Positions 1-8,739 of a stretch of DNA of 64,000 nt are shown here, piece by piece. Made by a program: the position numbers and the translations under genes. Under the pieces are notes generated by a model, which was not told where the DNA came from, did not search any database, and saw only the letters and a list, made by a program, of their open reading frames with translations. Each line of letters starts with the position of its first letter. Positions within the stretch are counted from its first letter, which is position 1. Source of the DNA: Arthrobacter sp. KBS0702 (GTDB lineage Bacteria > Actinomycetota > Actinomycetes > Actinomycetales > Micrococcaceae); the NCBI RefSeq assembly GCF_005937985.2, contig NZ_CP042172.1:3038001-3102000 (forward strand), written 5' to 3'.

Positions 1-416
1 ACGGCCGGACTCAGCGTGCTCCCTGCGGGGACCTCGGGGAGCGCCGGAGCAGGCGCCGCGGCGCTCACGCTGGCGGCGAGGCTGTCCGGGGCCGCCTGCG
101 TGCGGGCAGCGGCGACCGGTTCGGCAGCGGTCGCCGACCCGGCTGCAGCCGGACGGCCGACGTCGAACGTCTCCAGCCAGCTGGCGACGCCGGCCAGCGG
201 CTTGGGGTTCAGGGCGTAGTAGCGTTTCTGACCCTGGGCGCGCATGCTGACCAGGTCCGCTTCGCGCAGGACCTTGAGGTGCTTGGAAATGGTGGGCTGG
301 CTAGCCTCGAGCTCCTGGACCAGCTCCCCCACCGCTTTGTCCCCCTCGCGGAGGGATACCAGAATGTCACGCCGGGTTGCCTCAGCAATGACGGCAAATA
401 CGTCGTCGGTCACCAT
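1..416 (-). CDS. ArsR-family transcriptional regulator (3' end outside window)
   Basis: The reverse strand reads as an open frame beginning MVTDDVFAVIAEATRRDILV and running off the left edge. The first 80 or so residues are a winged helix-turn-helix of the ArsR type: a helix for self-assembly, then the recognition segment ASQPTISKHLKVLREADLV, then a wing ending QKRYYALNP. After about residue 90 it becomes an Ala/Pro-rich linker, so the end of the protein is not visible. GGAGGA lies one base before the ATG at 416 and four before an in-frame GTG at 413, so the GTG may be the true start. No metal-binding cysteines are seen in the visible part. It probably represses a nearby or its own promoter. 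Confidence 0.85.
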   Translation of the reverse strand, partial: MVTDDVFAVIAEATRRDILVSLREGDKAVGELVQELEASQPTISKHLKVLREADLVSMRAQGQKRYYALNPKPLAGVASWLETFDVGRPAAAGSATAAEPVAAARTQAAPDSLAASVSAAAPAPALPEVPAGSTLSPA

Positions 417-438
417 GTCCTCCACACTAGCGACATAT

Positions 439-469
439 ACGCCAGATGGCATCCACTATTTGCTGGCGT
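439..469 (-). promoter_or_regulatory. inverted repeat in the promoter of the ArsR-family gene
   Basis: ACGCCAG at 439-445 and CTGGCGT at 463-469 form a perfect 7-bp inverted repeat about 25 bp upstream of the regulator's start, in a short AT-richer stretch. The position suits an autoregulatory operator. This is inference from symmetry and location only. Confidence 0.3.
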
Positions 470-504
470 CCGTGAGGCCCCATGCCGGCAGGCCGCAAAG
501 CCGC

Positions 505-1728
505 CTAGTCGAACCAGGGATCCAGGCCGTAGAGCGGGAAAACTTCCTTGCGGGTGGCCATGACTGTGCGGTCCACCTCGTCGTTGGGGTCGAATCCGAC
601 CTCCCACGAGCGCCACCAGACGTCGACGTCGTCGCCCATCACCCTGGGCGGTTCGACGCCGTACTTGGCGCCGTACTTTTCCTGCACATAGCGCCGCCAG
701 TCCTCCGGGACGGGGGTCCGCAGCGGGACCGGCCGGCCGGCCGCAATCGCGATCAGGTGGCTCCACGAGCGCGGGACCACCGTAATGACGTTGTAGCCTC
801 CGCCGCCGGTCGAGATCCAGCGGTTTTCGCAGTAACGGGCCGCGAGGTTGCCGATCGCGGTGGCCGCCTCGCGCTGCCCGTCCACGCTGATGTTCAGGTG
901 CGTCAGCGGATCCAGGCGGTGCGAGTCGCAACCGTGCTGGCTGACGATGACCTCCGGCTCAAACGCGCCGATGAGCTGCGGGACGACTGCGTGGAAGGCC
1001 CGAAGCCAGCCGGCATCCCCGGTTCCGGCCGGCAACGCCACGTTGACGGCACTGCCCTGGGCATTCGGTCCGCCGATTTCATTGGCGAAGCCCGTGCCGG
1101 GAAACAGGGTCAGCCCGGTCTCATGCAGGGAGATAGTCAGCACCCGTGGGTCATCCCAGAAGATGCTCTGCGTCCCGTCGCCATGGTGTGCGTCGACGTC
1201 GACGTACGCCACCCGCTGCACGCCGCCGTCGAGCAGCCGCTGGATGGCCAGGGCGGCGTCGTTGTAGATGCAGAAGCCGCTGGCCCGCTCTCGGGCCGCG
1301 TGGTGCATGCCGCCGCCGAAGTTCACGGCCCGGACGGCGCTGCCGTCCAGGACCGCAGCGGCTGCGAGCAGGGAACCGCCGGCCAGCCGGGCGCTGGCCT
1401 CATGCATGCCGGCGAAGGCCGGGTCGTCTTCGGTGCCCAGGCCGCGTTCTAGGTCCGGGGCGTCCGGGTCCGCGGAGACGCGGCGGACAGCGGCAATATA
1501 TTCCGCACTGTGCACCGTTCCCAGTTCCTCGTCGGTGGCCACCAGGGGCGCCGCAACGGACACGTGCCCCAGGTCCAGCAGCCCGAGGCTGCTGGCCAGC
1601 CGCGCGGTGAGTTCCATCCGCTCCGGCGCCATCGGGTGGCTGTGGCCGAAGTTGTACGCCGTCATGGCCGAATCCCACACCACCGTCGTCGGCAGGGCGG
1701 TCTGGGCGAGTCCGGGCAGGAATGTCAT
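505..1728 (-). CDS. acuC: AcuC-type (class I/II) deacetylase
   Basis: A 407-residue zinc-dependent deacetylase of the histone deacetylase/AcuC family. Visible motifs in order are GHSHPMAPERM near the N-terminus (substrate channel), GGGMHHA (catalytic His pair), VDVDAHHGDGTQ (zinc Asp/His), SQHGCDSHRLDPL (second zinc Asp) and GGGGYN near the end, all intact. In Bacillus AcuC deacetylates and so activates acetyl-CoA synthetase; an acs gene with its acetylatable lysine lies at 40.2 kb here, so a functional link is plausible although the genes are far apart. The ATG at 1728 is preceded in frame by a TTG at 1731; either could start. It is convergent with nothing and divergent from ktrB. Confidence 0.85.
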   Translation of the reverse strand: MTFLPGLAQTALPTTVVWDSAMTAYNFGHSHPMAPERMELTARLASSLGLLDLGHVSVAAPLVATDEELGTVHSAEYIAAVRRVSADPDAPDLERGLGTEDDPAFAGMHEASARLAGGSLLAAAAVLDGSAVRAVNFGGGMHHAARERASGFCIYNDAALAIQRLLDGGVQRVAYVDVDAHHGDGTQSIFWDDPRVLTISLHETGLTLFPGTGFANEIGGPNAQGSAVNVALPAGTGDAGWLRAFHAVVPQLIGAFEPEVIVSQHGCDSHRLDPLTHLNISVDGQREAATAIGNLAARYCENRWISTGGGGYNVITVVPRSWSHLIAIAAGRPVPLRTPVPEDWRRYVQEKYGAKYGVEPPRVMGDDVDVWWRSWEVGFDPNDEVDRTVMATRKEVFPLYGLDPWFD

Positions 1729-1778
1729 CAATCACAGGCTACCGGAGGGCACCGCCAGTCCCCCGTCGTTGCGCGGAA

Positions 1779-1784
1779 TATAGT
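1779..1784 (+). promoter_or_regulatory. possible -10 box for the ktrBA operon
   Basis: TATAGT is the only good -10 match in the 100-bp gap between the divergent acuC and ktrB genes. It overlaps a small inverted repeat TAGTggtttACTA. No convincing -35 hexamer stands 17 bp upstream. Confidence 0.35.
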
Positions 1785-1828
1785 GGTTTACTACTGAGGA
1801 CGCCGTTTCAACCGAGGACAAGCCCCAC

Positions 1829-3259
1829 ATGACGCAAAGCCAGTCGAGGTCACCGAGCCCCGCCGGCTGGCACCCCGGCCAGCCGGAGCGCGAGGGACTC
1901 TGGATCTTCACACGGTTGCGCGACTTTATCGACAACATCGCCAACACCTCCCCGGCCCGCCTGGCGGTCTCGGCCTTCGCCGTGGTGGTCCTGATCTTCA
2001 CCGCCCTGCTCTCCCTGCCGGTGTCCTCGGCCGCCGGCCAGGCGACACCCCTGCACCAGGCTCTCTTCACCGCGGTGTCGGCGGTGTGCGTCACCGGATT
2101 GACCGTTGTTTCCACCGCGGTGCACTGGTCCTTCTTCGGCCAACTGGTTATTCTGGTCGGCATTTTCGTTGGCGGCCTCGGCACCCTGACCCTGGCGTCG
2201 CTGCTGGCGCTAATGGTCAGCAAGAAGCTCGGCGTCCGCGGCAAACTGATCGCCCAGGAGGCCATGAACGCCGGGCGCCTCGGCGAGGTCGGCACCCTGC
2301 TGCGGATCGTCATCGTCACCTCGGTGGTGATCGAGGCGGCGCTGGCCGCGGCGCTGATCCCGCGATTCCTGGCGCTGGGCGAAAGCTTCGGCCAGTCCGT
2401 CTGGCACGGCGTCTTCTATTCCATTTCCGCGTTCAACAACGCCGGATTCACGCCGCACTCGGACGGCATCGTGCCGTACGAGACGGACCTGTGGATCCTC
2501 GTCCCGCTGATGATCGGCGTCTTCCTGGGCAGCCTGGGCTTCCCGGTGGTCATGGTGCTGCAGCAGAACGGGCTGAACTGGAAGAAGTGGAACCTGCACA
2601 CCAAGCTGACCATCCAGGTCTCGCTGATCCTGCTGGCCGCCGGCACCGCGCTGTGGGGGCTGATGGAGTGGGAGAACATGCGCACCATTGGCGGCATGAG
2701 CCTGGGCGACAAGGTCACGCACTCCCTCTTCGCCTCCGTGATGATGCGCTCCGGCGGTTTCAACCTGGTGGACCAGAACCAGATGGACTCCACCACCATG
2801 CTGCTGACCGACGCGCTCATGTTCGCCGGTGGAGGCTCGGCGTCGACGGCCGGCGGCATCAAGGTCACCACCATCGCGGTGATGTTCCTGGCGATCATCG
2901 CCGAGGCCCGCGGCGACGCGGATGTGAAGGTCTACGGCCGCACCATCCCGGAGGGCACGATGCGGGTGGCCATCTCGGTCATCGTCGCCGGCGCCACCCT
3001 CGTGGCAGTCTCGGCCCTGCTGCTGCTGCAAATCAGCGGCGCGTCCCTTGACCGGGTGCTGTTTGAAACGATTTCCGCCTTTGCCACGGTGGGCCTGAGC
3101 ACCAATCTCAGTGCCGAACTGCCCCCGGCGGGCGTCTACGTCCTCACCGTCCTGATGTTCGCCGGCCGCGTCGGCACCGTCACCCTCGCCGCTGGACTGG
3201 CCCTGCGCCAGCGCAGCCAGTTGTACCACTACCCGGAAGAGAGACCGATCATTGGCTAG
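1829..3259 (+). CDS. ktrB: TrkH/KtrB-family potassium channel subunit
   Basis: A 476-residue integral membrane protein, the usual length for KtrB-type translocation subunits. It has four repeated M1-P-M2 units whose pore loops are readable: VCVTGLTVV near residue 95, ISAFNNAGFTPH near 205, RSGGFNLVD near 305 and ISAFATVGLSTN near 420. The glycine of each loop, which forms the potassium filter, is present. The cytosolic N-terminus is short and Pro/Ser-rich. The stop overlaps the next gene by 8 bp, so the channel and its RCK gating ring are translationally coupled. Role: potassium (or sodium-coupled potassium) uptake for osmotic and pH balance. Confidence 0.9.
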   Translation: MTQSQSRSPSPAGWHPGQPEREGLWIFTRLRDFIDNIANTSPARLAVSAFAVVVLIFTALLSLPVSSAAGQATPLHQALFTAVSAVCVTGLTVVSTAVHWSFFGQLVILVGIFVGGLGTLTLASLLALMVSKKLGVRGKLIAQEAMNAGRLGEVGTLLRIVIVTSVVIEAALAAALIPRFLALGESFGQSVWHGVFYSISAFNNAGFTPHSDGIVPYETDLWILVPLMIGVFLGSLGFPVVMVLQQNGLNWKKWNLHTKLTIQVSLILLAAGTALWGLMEWENMRTIGGMSLGDKVTHSLFASVMMRSGGFNLVDQNQMDSTTMLLTDALMFAGGGSASTAGGIKVTTIAVMFLAIIAEARGDADVKVYGRTIPEGTMRVAISVIVAGATLVAVSALLLLQISGASLDRVLFETISAFATVGLSTNLSAELPPAGVYVLTVLMFAGRVGTVTLAAGLALRQRSQLYHYPEERPIIG

Positions 3260-3938
3260 TTCCTCAGGCGCCGTCAACCGCCCCGCCCACAACGCGCCCG
3301 TGCTGGTGATCGGGCTGGGCCGCTTCGGCGCATCCACCGCAGAGCAGTTGGTCAAGCAGGGCCGCGAGGTGCTGGCGATCGAACGCGACCGGAGCCTCGT
3401 GCAGAAGTGGGCCAGCGTGCTGACCCACGTCGTGGAGGCCGACGCGACCAATATCGATGCCCTCCGCCAGCTCGGCGCCCAGGAGTTCAGCTCCGCCGTC
3501 GTGGGCGTCGGCACCTCGATCGAGTCCTCCGTGCTGATCACGGTCAACCTCGTCGACCTCGGCATCGAACACCTCTGGGTCAAGGCAATCACGCCGTCGC
3601 ACGGCAAGATCCTGACCCGGATCGGCGCCAACCACGTGATCTATCCGGAAGCCGACGCCGGTGTCCGGGCCGCGCACTTGGTTTCGGGCCGCATGCTGGA
3701 CTTCATCGAATTCGACGACGACTTCGCGATCGTGAAGATGTACCCGCCGCGGGAAACCGTAGGCTTCACCCTCGACGAGTCCAAGGTGCGCTCCAAGTAC
3801 GGCGTTACGATCGTGGGCGTGAAATCCCCGGGCGAGGACTTCACCTACGCCCGGCCCGAGACGAAAGTGTCCGCACGGGACATGCTGATCGTTTCCGGCC
3901 ACGTGGACCTGCTGGAACGGTTCGCCGCGAGGCCTTAG
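3252..3938 (+). CDS. ktrA: TrkA/KtrA-family potassium channel gating subunit
   Basis: A 228-residue cytosolic RCK protein that would form the gating ring on KtrB. The N-terminal Rossmann fold carries VIGLGRFGAS (nucleotide-binding GxGxxG) and the acidic residue after strand 2 (AIERD). The C-terminal third is an RCK_C domain ending near the stop. It begins at a TTG inside the end of ktrB, with GAGAG about 9 nt upstream, and the 8-bp overlap implies coupled translation. ATP/ADP or NAD(H) binding regulates homologues. Confidence 0.9.
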   Translation: MASSSGAVNRPAHNAPVLVIGLGRFGASTAEQLVKQGREVLAIERDRSLVQKWASVLTHVVEADATNIDALRQLGAQEFSSAVVGVGTSIESSVLITVNLVDLGIEHLWVKAITPSHGKILTRIGANHVIYPEADAGVRAAHLVSGRMLDFIEFDDDFAIVKMYPPRETVGFTLDESKVRSKYGVTIVGVKSPGEDFTYARPETKVSARDMLIVSGHVDLLERFAARP

Positions 3939-3942
3939 TTCC

Positions 3943-3968
3943 GGCGGCGGGATGGGCTAGGCGCCGCC
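3943..3968. terminator. bidirectional terminator-like hairpin between convergent genes
   Basis: GGCGGCG at 3943-3949 pairs with CGCCGCC at 3962-3968 across a 12-base loop, located where ktrA and the Rieske oxidoreductase gene converge. There is no uridine tract, as is common in high-GC actinobacteria. The hairpin overlaps the stop region of the minus-strand gene. Confidence 0.4.
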
Positions 3969-5483
3969 CCGGCCTGAGCCCGTGGCATCCGGGGCCGGGC
4001 TGGGGGCCAGGTTCCTCGTGGCCGGCCCCTGGATGACGGTGCCGTCCGTGGCGAACCGGGAGCCGTGGCAGGGGCAGTCCCACGTCACGTCCGTCGGATT
4101 GAACTCGACGGTGCAGCCCAGGTGCGTGCAAACGGCCGAGACCGCCTGGACCTCCCCCGCGGGGCTAAGGTACACGGCGGTCTTGGCGCCCCCGGCGTCC
4201 ACCACCGTCCCTTCGCCCGGAGCGATGCCAGCCGGCACAGCACGCGCCGGCGCCCCTTCGGCCAGCGGCTCCCCCGGCGGGGGCGGCACCTCGCGCCGCG
4301 CACCGCCGCTGCGGTTGCTGTCGAACACTGCGGCCCACGGGTTGGCGGTGCCGCATAGGGTGTCGCGGAGGATCAAGGCAGCGGCGGTGCCGTTGGTGAG
4401 GCCCCATTTGCGAAGCCCGGTGATCACGTGGACATGCCGGGACTCCGGACCCATGAGGCCGACGTAGGGCAGCCCGTCGTCAGGCATGGCGTCCTGGGTG
4501 GACCAGCGGAAGGCAATCTCCCCGGCGCCCAGGCGGTCGCGGGCAAAGGCGGCGAGCCGTCCGTCCCGCTCGGCGGAATTAACGCTCTCGGTGGCCGGAT
4601 GCCCTTCACCGCCGGCCAGGACGTAGCTGACACCGTCGACGTCGACGGTCAGGATGGAGCGCATCGGCTCCTCCACGCTGACAAAGGTTGCGTCCAGCGG
4701 AGGAGCCGCGCTCCGGCCCGCGACGATGTACGAGCGGTGCGCGTAGCATCGCCGGGCGAACAGGCCGTTGTCCCCGAACGGCAGGTTGGTCGCCACAATG
4801 ATGTCCCGGGCCCGGACCGATCCCCGCTCCGCGTCCACCATGGCCGGGGAGCCGTCCCGGAAACCCGTGGCGGGCGACTCCTCGAAGACGAAGCTGCCGT
4901 CCCCGTGCACGGCGCCGGCCAGGCCCTGCACGTACCTGAGGGCGTGGAGCTGGGCCTGGCCGTCGAAGCGGACCGCGCCCCGGACGGGGAAGCGCAGCGG
5001 AACATCCGTGGTGAAGGACGCCGGCAGCCCCAGCCGGTCGGCCAGCGCCGCTTCCTCCCGGACCAGCGCCAGCGCCCGCCCGGATTCGGCGTAAGTGTAA
5101 TTGGCCACCCGCCGGAAGCCGCACTCGATTCGCTCCGCCGCCACGACGCCGGCAACGTGTTCAATTGCTGCTTCGTTGGCCTGCCCGTAGACGCCGGCCG
5201 CGTGGACGCCGTGACGGGCCGCGAGCTCGGTGTAGGCCAGCCGGTGCAGGGAGGTGACCTTGCCCGTGGTGTTTCCGGTGACGCCGGTGCCCACCCGCGC
5301 GGCCTCCAGCACGGCGACCGTCAGATCGGCCCGTTTCAGGGCCAGCGCGGCGGTCAGTCCAGCGATGCCGCCGCCAAGCACGGCAACGTCAACGTCAACG
5401 TCCGCATCCAGGGGCGCGTAAGTGTCGGCGCCGCCGGTGGCAGCCCAGAGCGAAAGAAGGCGGCCTGCCGGCTGTTCAGTCAC
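3957..5483 (-). CDS. FAD-dependent oxidoreductase with C-terminal Rieske domain
   Basis: A 508-residue fusion. Residues about 30-390 form a DAO/GlcD-type FAD oxidoreductase with the dinucleotide motif VAVLGGGIAGLTAA followed by an acidic residue (VLEAARVG). The C-terminal part is a Rieske [2Fe-2S] domain with CTHLGC (about 452-457) and CPCHGS (about 470-475), giving the full Cys-x-His / Cys-x2-His ligand set. The family is common in soil actinobacteria; the substrate is unknown. Start GTG at 5483 has GGAGG 8 nt upstream; an in-frame GTG at 5498 has none. The tail after the Rieske domain is Pro/Gly-rich and disordered. Confidence 0.85.
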   Translation of the reverse strand: MTEQPAGRLLSLWAATGGADTYAPLDADVDVDVAVLGGGIAGLTAALALKRADLTVAVLEAARVGTGVTGNTTGKVTSLHRLAYTELAARHGVHAAGVYGQANEAAIEHVAGVVAAERIECGFRRVANYTYAESGRALALVREEAALADRLGLPASFTTDVPLRFPVRGAVRFDGQAQLHALRYVQGLAGAVHGDGSFVFEESPATGFRDGSPAMVDAERGSVRARDIIVATNLPFGDNGLFARRCYAHRSYIVAGRSAAPPLDATFVSVEEPMRSILTVDVDGVSYVLAGGEGHPATESVNSAERDGRLAAFARDRLGAGEIAFRWSTQDAMPDDGLPYVGLMGPESRHVHVITGLRKWGLTNGTAAALILRDTLCGTANPWAAVFDSNRSGGARREVPPPPGEPLAEGAPARAVPAGIAPGEGTVVDAGGAKTAVYLSPAGEVQAVSAVCTHLGCTVEFNPTDVTWDCPCHGSRFATDGTVIQGPATRNLAPSPAPDATGSGRGGA

Positions 5484-5501
5484 GGTCCCGACCTCCACGC
5501 A

Positions 5502-6080
5502 CTAGGTTCCCTTTGAGGCCTTCGCGGCGGCCTTGGCTGCCTGCTTGCTGGCCCGCACCTTGGTCAGCGACTCCGGGTCCACAATGTCGGCGACGGACAG
5601 GAAGGCGTCCTGCTGGCCGTAGTGGCCGGCGGCCTCGCGCCAGCCCGCAGCCTGGAGCCCGCACTGCTTTCCCAGCAGCGCCAGGAAGATCTTTGCCTTC
5701 TGTTCGCCGAATCCCGGCAACGCCTTGAGCCGGCGCAGCACCTCCGGCCCGTCCGGGTCATCCTGCGTCCAGATGGCCGTCGCGTCACCGTTCCAGTCAC
5801 GGTGCACCGTCTCCGCGAGGGCCTGGACCCGGCCGGCCATTGATCCGGGGAACCGGTGGACGGCCGGGCGCTCCTTGAACAGCTCGACGAATGCCTGCGG
5901 ATCGTGTTCGGCGATGGCGGCCGGATCCAGGGAACCGAGGCGCGTCCGGATCTTCTCGGGGCCGGCAAACGCCGACTCCATCGTCACCTGCTGGTCGAGC
6001 AGCATGCCGGTGAGCAGCGCAAACGCGTCATCGCTGAGTAGTTTGTCCGCCGCGGGGTCCCCTGTGATGTGCAGTTCCAT
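5502..6080 (-). CDS. HhH-GPD-type base-excision repair protein
   Basis: A 192-residue protein of the uncharacterised actinobacterial HhH-GPD family (I recall it as TIGR03252). The helix-hairpin-helix reads LPGFGEQKAKIF near residue 130. A DNA-glycosylase-like N-terminal half contains LDQQVTMESAF, typical of the helix that contacts the lesion. There is no C-terminal Fe-S cysteine cluster, unlike Nth at 36.7 kb. The ATG at 6080 is preferred over an upstream frame extension because MELHITGD matches family N-termini and AGGA stands 8 nt upstream. The C-terminus is a Lys/Ala-rich tail. Confidence 0.75.
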   Translation of the reverse strand: MELHITGDPAADKLLSDDAFALLTGMLLDQQVTMESAFAGPEKIRTRLGSLDPAAIAEHDPQAFVELFKERPAVHRFPGSMAGRVQALAETVHRDWNGDATAIWTQDDPDGPEVLRRLKALPGFGEQKAKIFLALLGKQCGLQAAGWREAAGHYGQQDAFLSVADIVDPESLTKVRASKQAAKAAAKASKGT

Positions 6081-6136
6081 GGATCCTATCCTGCCACCGG
6101 GTGCCGTCCGCGTCATGGCCTACGGCCGAGGCGCCG

Positions 6137-6970
6137 CTAGCCGAGCTGCTTGGTGATCTCCGCGGCCCGCTCGGCGGCGGCACGGGCGCCGTCGGCGATG
6201 ATCGCCGGGAGGCCCCGCTCGTCAAAGGTGAAGATGGCCCGCTCCGTGGTGCCGTTCGGGCTGGTCACGGCCTTGCGCAGCGCGGCCGGGTCGGCGCCGG
6301 GCTCGGCGAGCATGAGCCCTGCACCGGCCACCGTTTCGCGTGCCAGCAGCAGCGAGAGCTCGGCGTCCAGGCCCAGTTCCACCCCGGCCGCCGCCATCGC
6401 CTCGGCCAGGTAGAACGCGTAAGCCGGGCCGGAGCCGCTGATCGCGGACAGCGCGTCGACCTGCTCTTCGGGAATCTCGACGACGGTGCCGACGGCCGCG
6501 AAGATGTCCTTCGCCTGCTGGAGCTGCGCCGCCGAGCAGTGCTTCCCGGCCGAGACCGACACGACACCGCGGCCCAGCCTGGCGGGAGTGTTCGGCATGG
6601 CGCGGATTACCGGCTGTCCGGCCGGCAGTGCCGCTTCCAGCTGCTCGAGCGACACTGCCGCCGCGACGCTGACGACGATGGTGTCAGGCGAGAGCGAGCC
6701 GCTGATCTCGCGGGCCAGGTCCGCGATGCCCACCGGCTTGACGCCCAGGACGACGACGGCGGCACCGGTGGCGGCCTGCGTATTGTTTTCCGGTTCTTCT
6801 TCGCTGGCGATGGCCGTGATGCCGTGGTGCCGCTCGGCCAGCTCGGCGGCCCGTTCGGCCCGGCGGACCGTGGCGACGACGTCGGCGGGGTCCGTCCCGC
6901 CCGCGATCATGCCGCCCATGATTGCCTCGTTCATTGACCCACAGCCCAGGAATGCGATTCGGTTGCTCAT
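6137..6970 (-). CDS. proC: pyrroline-5-carboxylate reductase
   Basis: A 277-residue NADPH-dependent reductase that makes L-proline from 1-pyrroline-5-carboxylate, the last step of proline synthesis. Readable motifs are the Rossmann start IAFLGCGSMNEAI, VVLGVKP in the middle, the catalytic/structural RAMPNTPARLG, and the C-terminal signature SGSGPAYAFYLAEA with later SPNGTTERAI. The start ATG at 6970 has GGGGGA immediately upstream. Homologues of this gene in actinobacteria often stand alone, as here. Confidence 0.93.
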   Translation of the reverse strand: MSNRIAFLGCGSMNEAIMGGMIAGGTDPADVVATVRRAERAAELAERHHGITAIASEEEPENNTQAATGAAVVVLGVKPVGIADLAREISGSLSPDTIVVSVAAAVSLEQLEAALPAGQPVIRAMPNTPARLGRGVVSVSAGKHCSAAQLQQAKDIFAAVGTVVEIPEEQVDALSAISGSGPAYAFYLAEAMAAAGVELGLDAELSLLLARETVAGAGLMLAEPGADPAALRKAVTSPNGTTERAIFTFDERGLPAIIADGARAAAERAAEITKQLG

Positions 6971-7111
6971 GTCCCCCATCATTGCAGTCCGCCCCGATTC
7001 ACAGCCAGCTCACATCCTCAGCGCAGCTTGCTCCCAAACTCCGCGAATAACGTGGGTACTACCTCATTGAGGGTGCGAGTGATGATAGGCAGTCATGCGG
7101 ATGTCTGCCCG

Positions 7112-7177
7112 GCACCGGGGGTCTGCAGCGGGTTTCCCCCATTTTCCCGCAGCAGACCCCCGGTGCGTTCTCTTTTT
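7112..7177 (+). terminator. long perfect hairpin with U-tract (possible small-RNA terminator)
   Basis: A 21-bp inverted repeat with a single mismatch (7112-7132 and 7146-7166) encloses a 13-base loop and is followed on the plus strand by GTTCTCTTTTTAA. On the minus strand no T-tract follows, so it is not the terminator of the neighbouring yciI gene. No plus-strand protein gene lies upstream, because proC is transcribed away. It therefore suggests a short plus-strand transcript from the 140-bp gap, or a structural element. Confidence 0.55.
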
Positions 7178-7209
7178 AACAATCTGTTTCGCCCCGGGAC
7201 GGCTGATAC

Positions 7210-7551
7210 TTAGTGCTGGATAGGCCGCACTTCGATGGGAAGGGTGGTGGCCCGGGCCAGTTTTCCGGCCCAGCCGAGCGCCGCGTCCAGGTCCGGCGCT
7301 TCAATGACAGTGAAGCCGCCGAGGTGCTCCTTCGCTTCGGCGAACGGCCCGTCCGTCATGAGCGTCTCCGTGCCCTGCTGCCGCACGACCGTGGCTGTGT
7401 CGGTGGGGTGGAGCCCCGCCGCGAACACCCAGGCGCCGGCAGCCTTCATCTCGCGGTTCAGGGCCTCCAGGTCCGCCATGATGGGCGCCAGGACCTCCGG
7501 CGCCGGAGCCGGGCCGACGGGCTGGAAAACGCTGAGCAGATACTGTGCCAT
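7210..7551 (-). CDS. YciI/YCII-domain protein
   Basis: A 113-residue YCII (DGPF-type) protein. The family signature LMTDGPFAEAKEHLGGF is present near residues 65-80. Such dimeric alpha-beta barrel proteins often sit beside ECF sigma factors, but none is next to this one. The biochemical role is not established. AAGGAGG lies 8 nt before the ATG, a strong Shine-Dalgarno. Confidence 0.8.
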   Translation of the reverse strand: MAQYLLSVFQPVGPAPAPEVLAPIMADLEALNREMKAAGAWVFAAGLHPTDTATVVRQQGTETLMTDGPFAEAKEHLGGFTVIEAPDLDAALGWAGKLARATTLPIEVRPIQH

Positions 7552-7653
7552 GGTGCTGTCCTCCTTGATTGACGGGCCGGTTCCTTACCGGCCTCCCACC
7601 AACTAGACGAACGGCCCGCGTCCGGTTCGACACTGGGCGACGGCGGACCGTGC

Positions 7654-8673
7654 CTACGCCGCGTCCGGCCCCTCGGCGCTCGGCGACTGCGGCTCGGCCG
7701 GTTCGTCGGCCAACGCGACGTGCGGCGCGGGCTCCAGCGGGCCCTCGGAGACCAGTTGGTCCAAGCGGCGAAGGATCAGGCCCTCGCGCAAGGCCCAGGG
7801 ACAAATCTCCAGGCTCGGAAACTCAAACATTTCAAGGGCCGCCTCGGCCACGAGCGCGCCGGCCAGCAGCTGGGGGGCACGGGCCTCCGAGACGCCGGGG
7901 AGGTTCAACCGGTCCTCCACCTCCATGGCGGAGATCCGCTGCGCCCAGAGTCCCAGGTCCGTGGCGTGGAGCTCCCGCTTGACGTAGGGCCCGGCGCCGC
8001 TGGGCGCGGCCCCGGCGATGCGGGCCAGCGAACGGAACGTCTTGGAGGTCCCGGCCACGTGGTTGGCCTTCCCTAGCTTGGCGATGTCCCGGACCGCCGG
8101 CTTCAGGGTGCTTCGGATGTAGCGGCGAAGCTCCTTGACGCTCTTCGCCGACGGCGGGTCCTCCTGCAGCCAGTCGCGGGTGAGCCTGCTCGCCCCGAGC
8201 GGGACCGACATGGCAAGTTCGGGGAGTTCGTCCTCCCCGTAGGCCATCTCAAAGGAACCCCCGCCGATGTCCAGGTTCAGCATGGGTCCTGCGCCCCAGC
8301 CGTACCAGCGGCGGACCGCGAAGAACGTCATCGAGGCTTCTTCGCTGCCGGTCAGTTCCCGGAGCGTGACGGTGGTTTCGTCCTTGACGCGGGCCAGCAC
8401 GGCGGGTCCGTTGGGGGCCTCCCGGATCGCGGAGGTACAGAACGCCAGCAGGTCCTCGGCGTTGTGCTTCGCCGCGAACTCCCACGCCTCAAGGACGAAC
8501 TCGATCAGTTCGTGCTGGCCGGCGTCGTTGATATTGCCATCCGCGTCGAGGAACTGCACCAGCGAGAGCGGACGCTTGTGCGAGGCGAACGGGACCGGGC
8601 GCGCGCCGGGGTGGGCATCCACCAAGAGGAGGTGGACGGTGTTTGAACCGATGTCGAGGACGCCAAGACGCAT
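7654..8673 (-). CDS. Ppx/GppA-family phosphatase
   Basis: A 339-residue member of the actin-fold exopolyphosphatase/guanosine pentaphosphatase family. Phosphate-binding loops LDIGSNTVHLLL (start) and LDIGGGSFEM (about residue 145) are intact. Short actinobacterial paralogues of this length lack the C-terminal HD-like domain. Likely substrates are polyphosphate or (p)ppGpp; which one cannot be told from sequence. The start ATG follows an AATAAT box by 6 nt with no Shine-Dalgarno, which suggests a leaderless mRNA. The Pro/Glu-rich C-terminus is disordered. Confidence 0.85.
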   Translation of the reverse strand: MRLGVLDIGSNTVHLLLVDAHPGARPVPFASHKRPLSLVQFLDADGNINDAGQHELIEFVLEAWEFAAKHNAEDLLAFCTSAIREAPNGPAVLARVKDETTVTLRELTGSEEASMTFFAVRRWYGWGAGPMLNLDIGGGSFEMAYGEDELPELAMSVPLGASRLTRDWLQEDPPSAKSVKELRRYIRSTLKPAVRDIAKLGKANHVAGTSKTFRSLARIAGAAPSGAGPYVKRELHATDLGLWAQRISAMEVEDRLNLPGVSEARAPQLLAGALVAEAALEMFEFPSLEICPWALREGLILRRLDQLVSEGPLEPAPHVALADEPAEPQSPSAEGPDAA

Positions 8674-8739
8674 AGGGCCATTATTGTCCCCGGAGTGGCC
8701 GTGCCCTAACCGGGCGTCCTGCCCCGGCCGTCAACGCGG

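Noticed and set aside
2210..3631. 473-codon minus-strand ORF
   Set aside because: Antisense to ktrB and ktrA, which have full motifs; the translation is His/Gln/Arg-rich noise.
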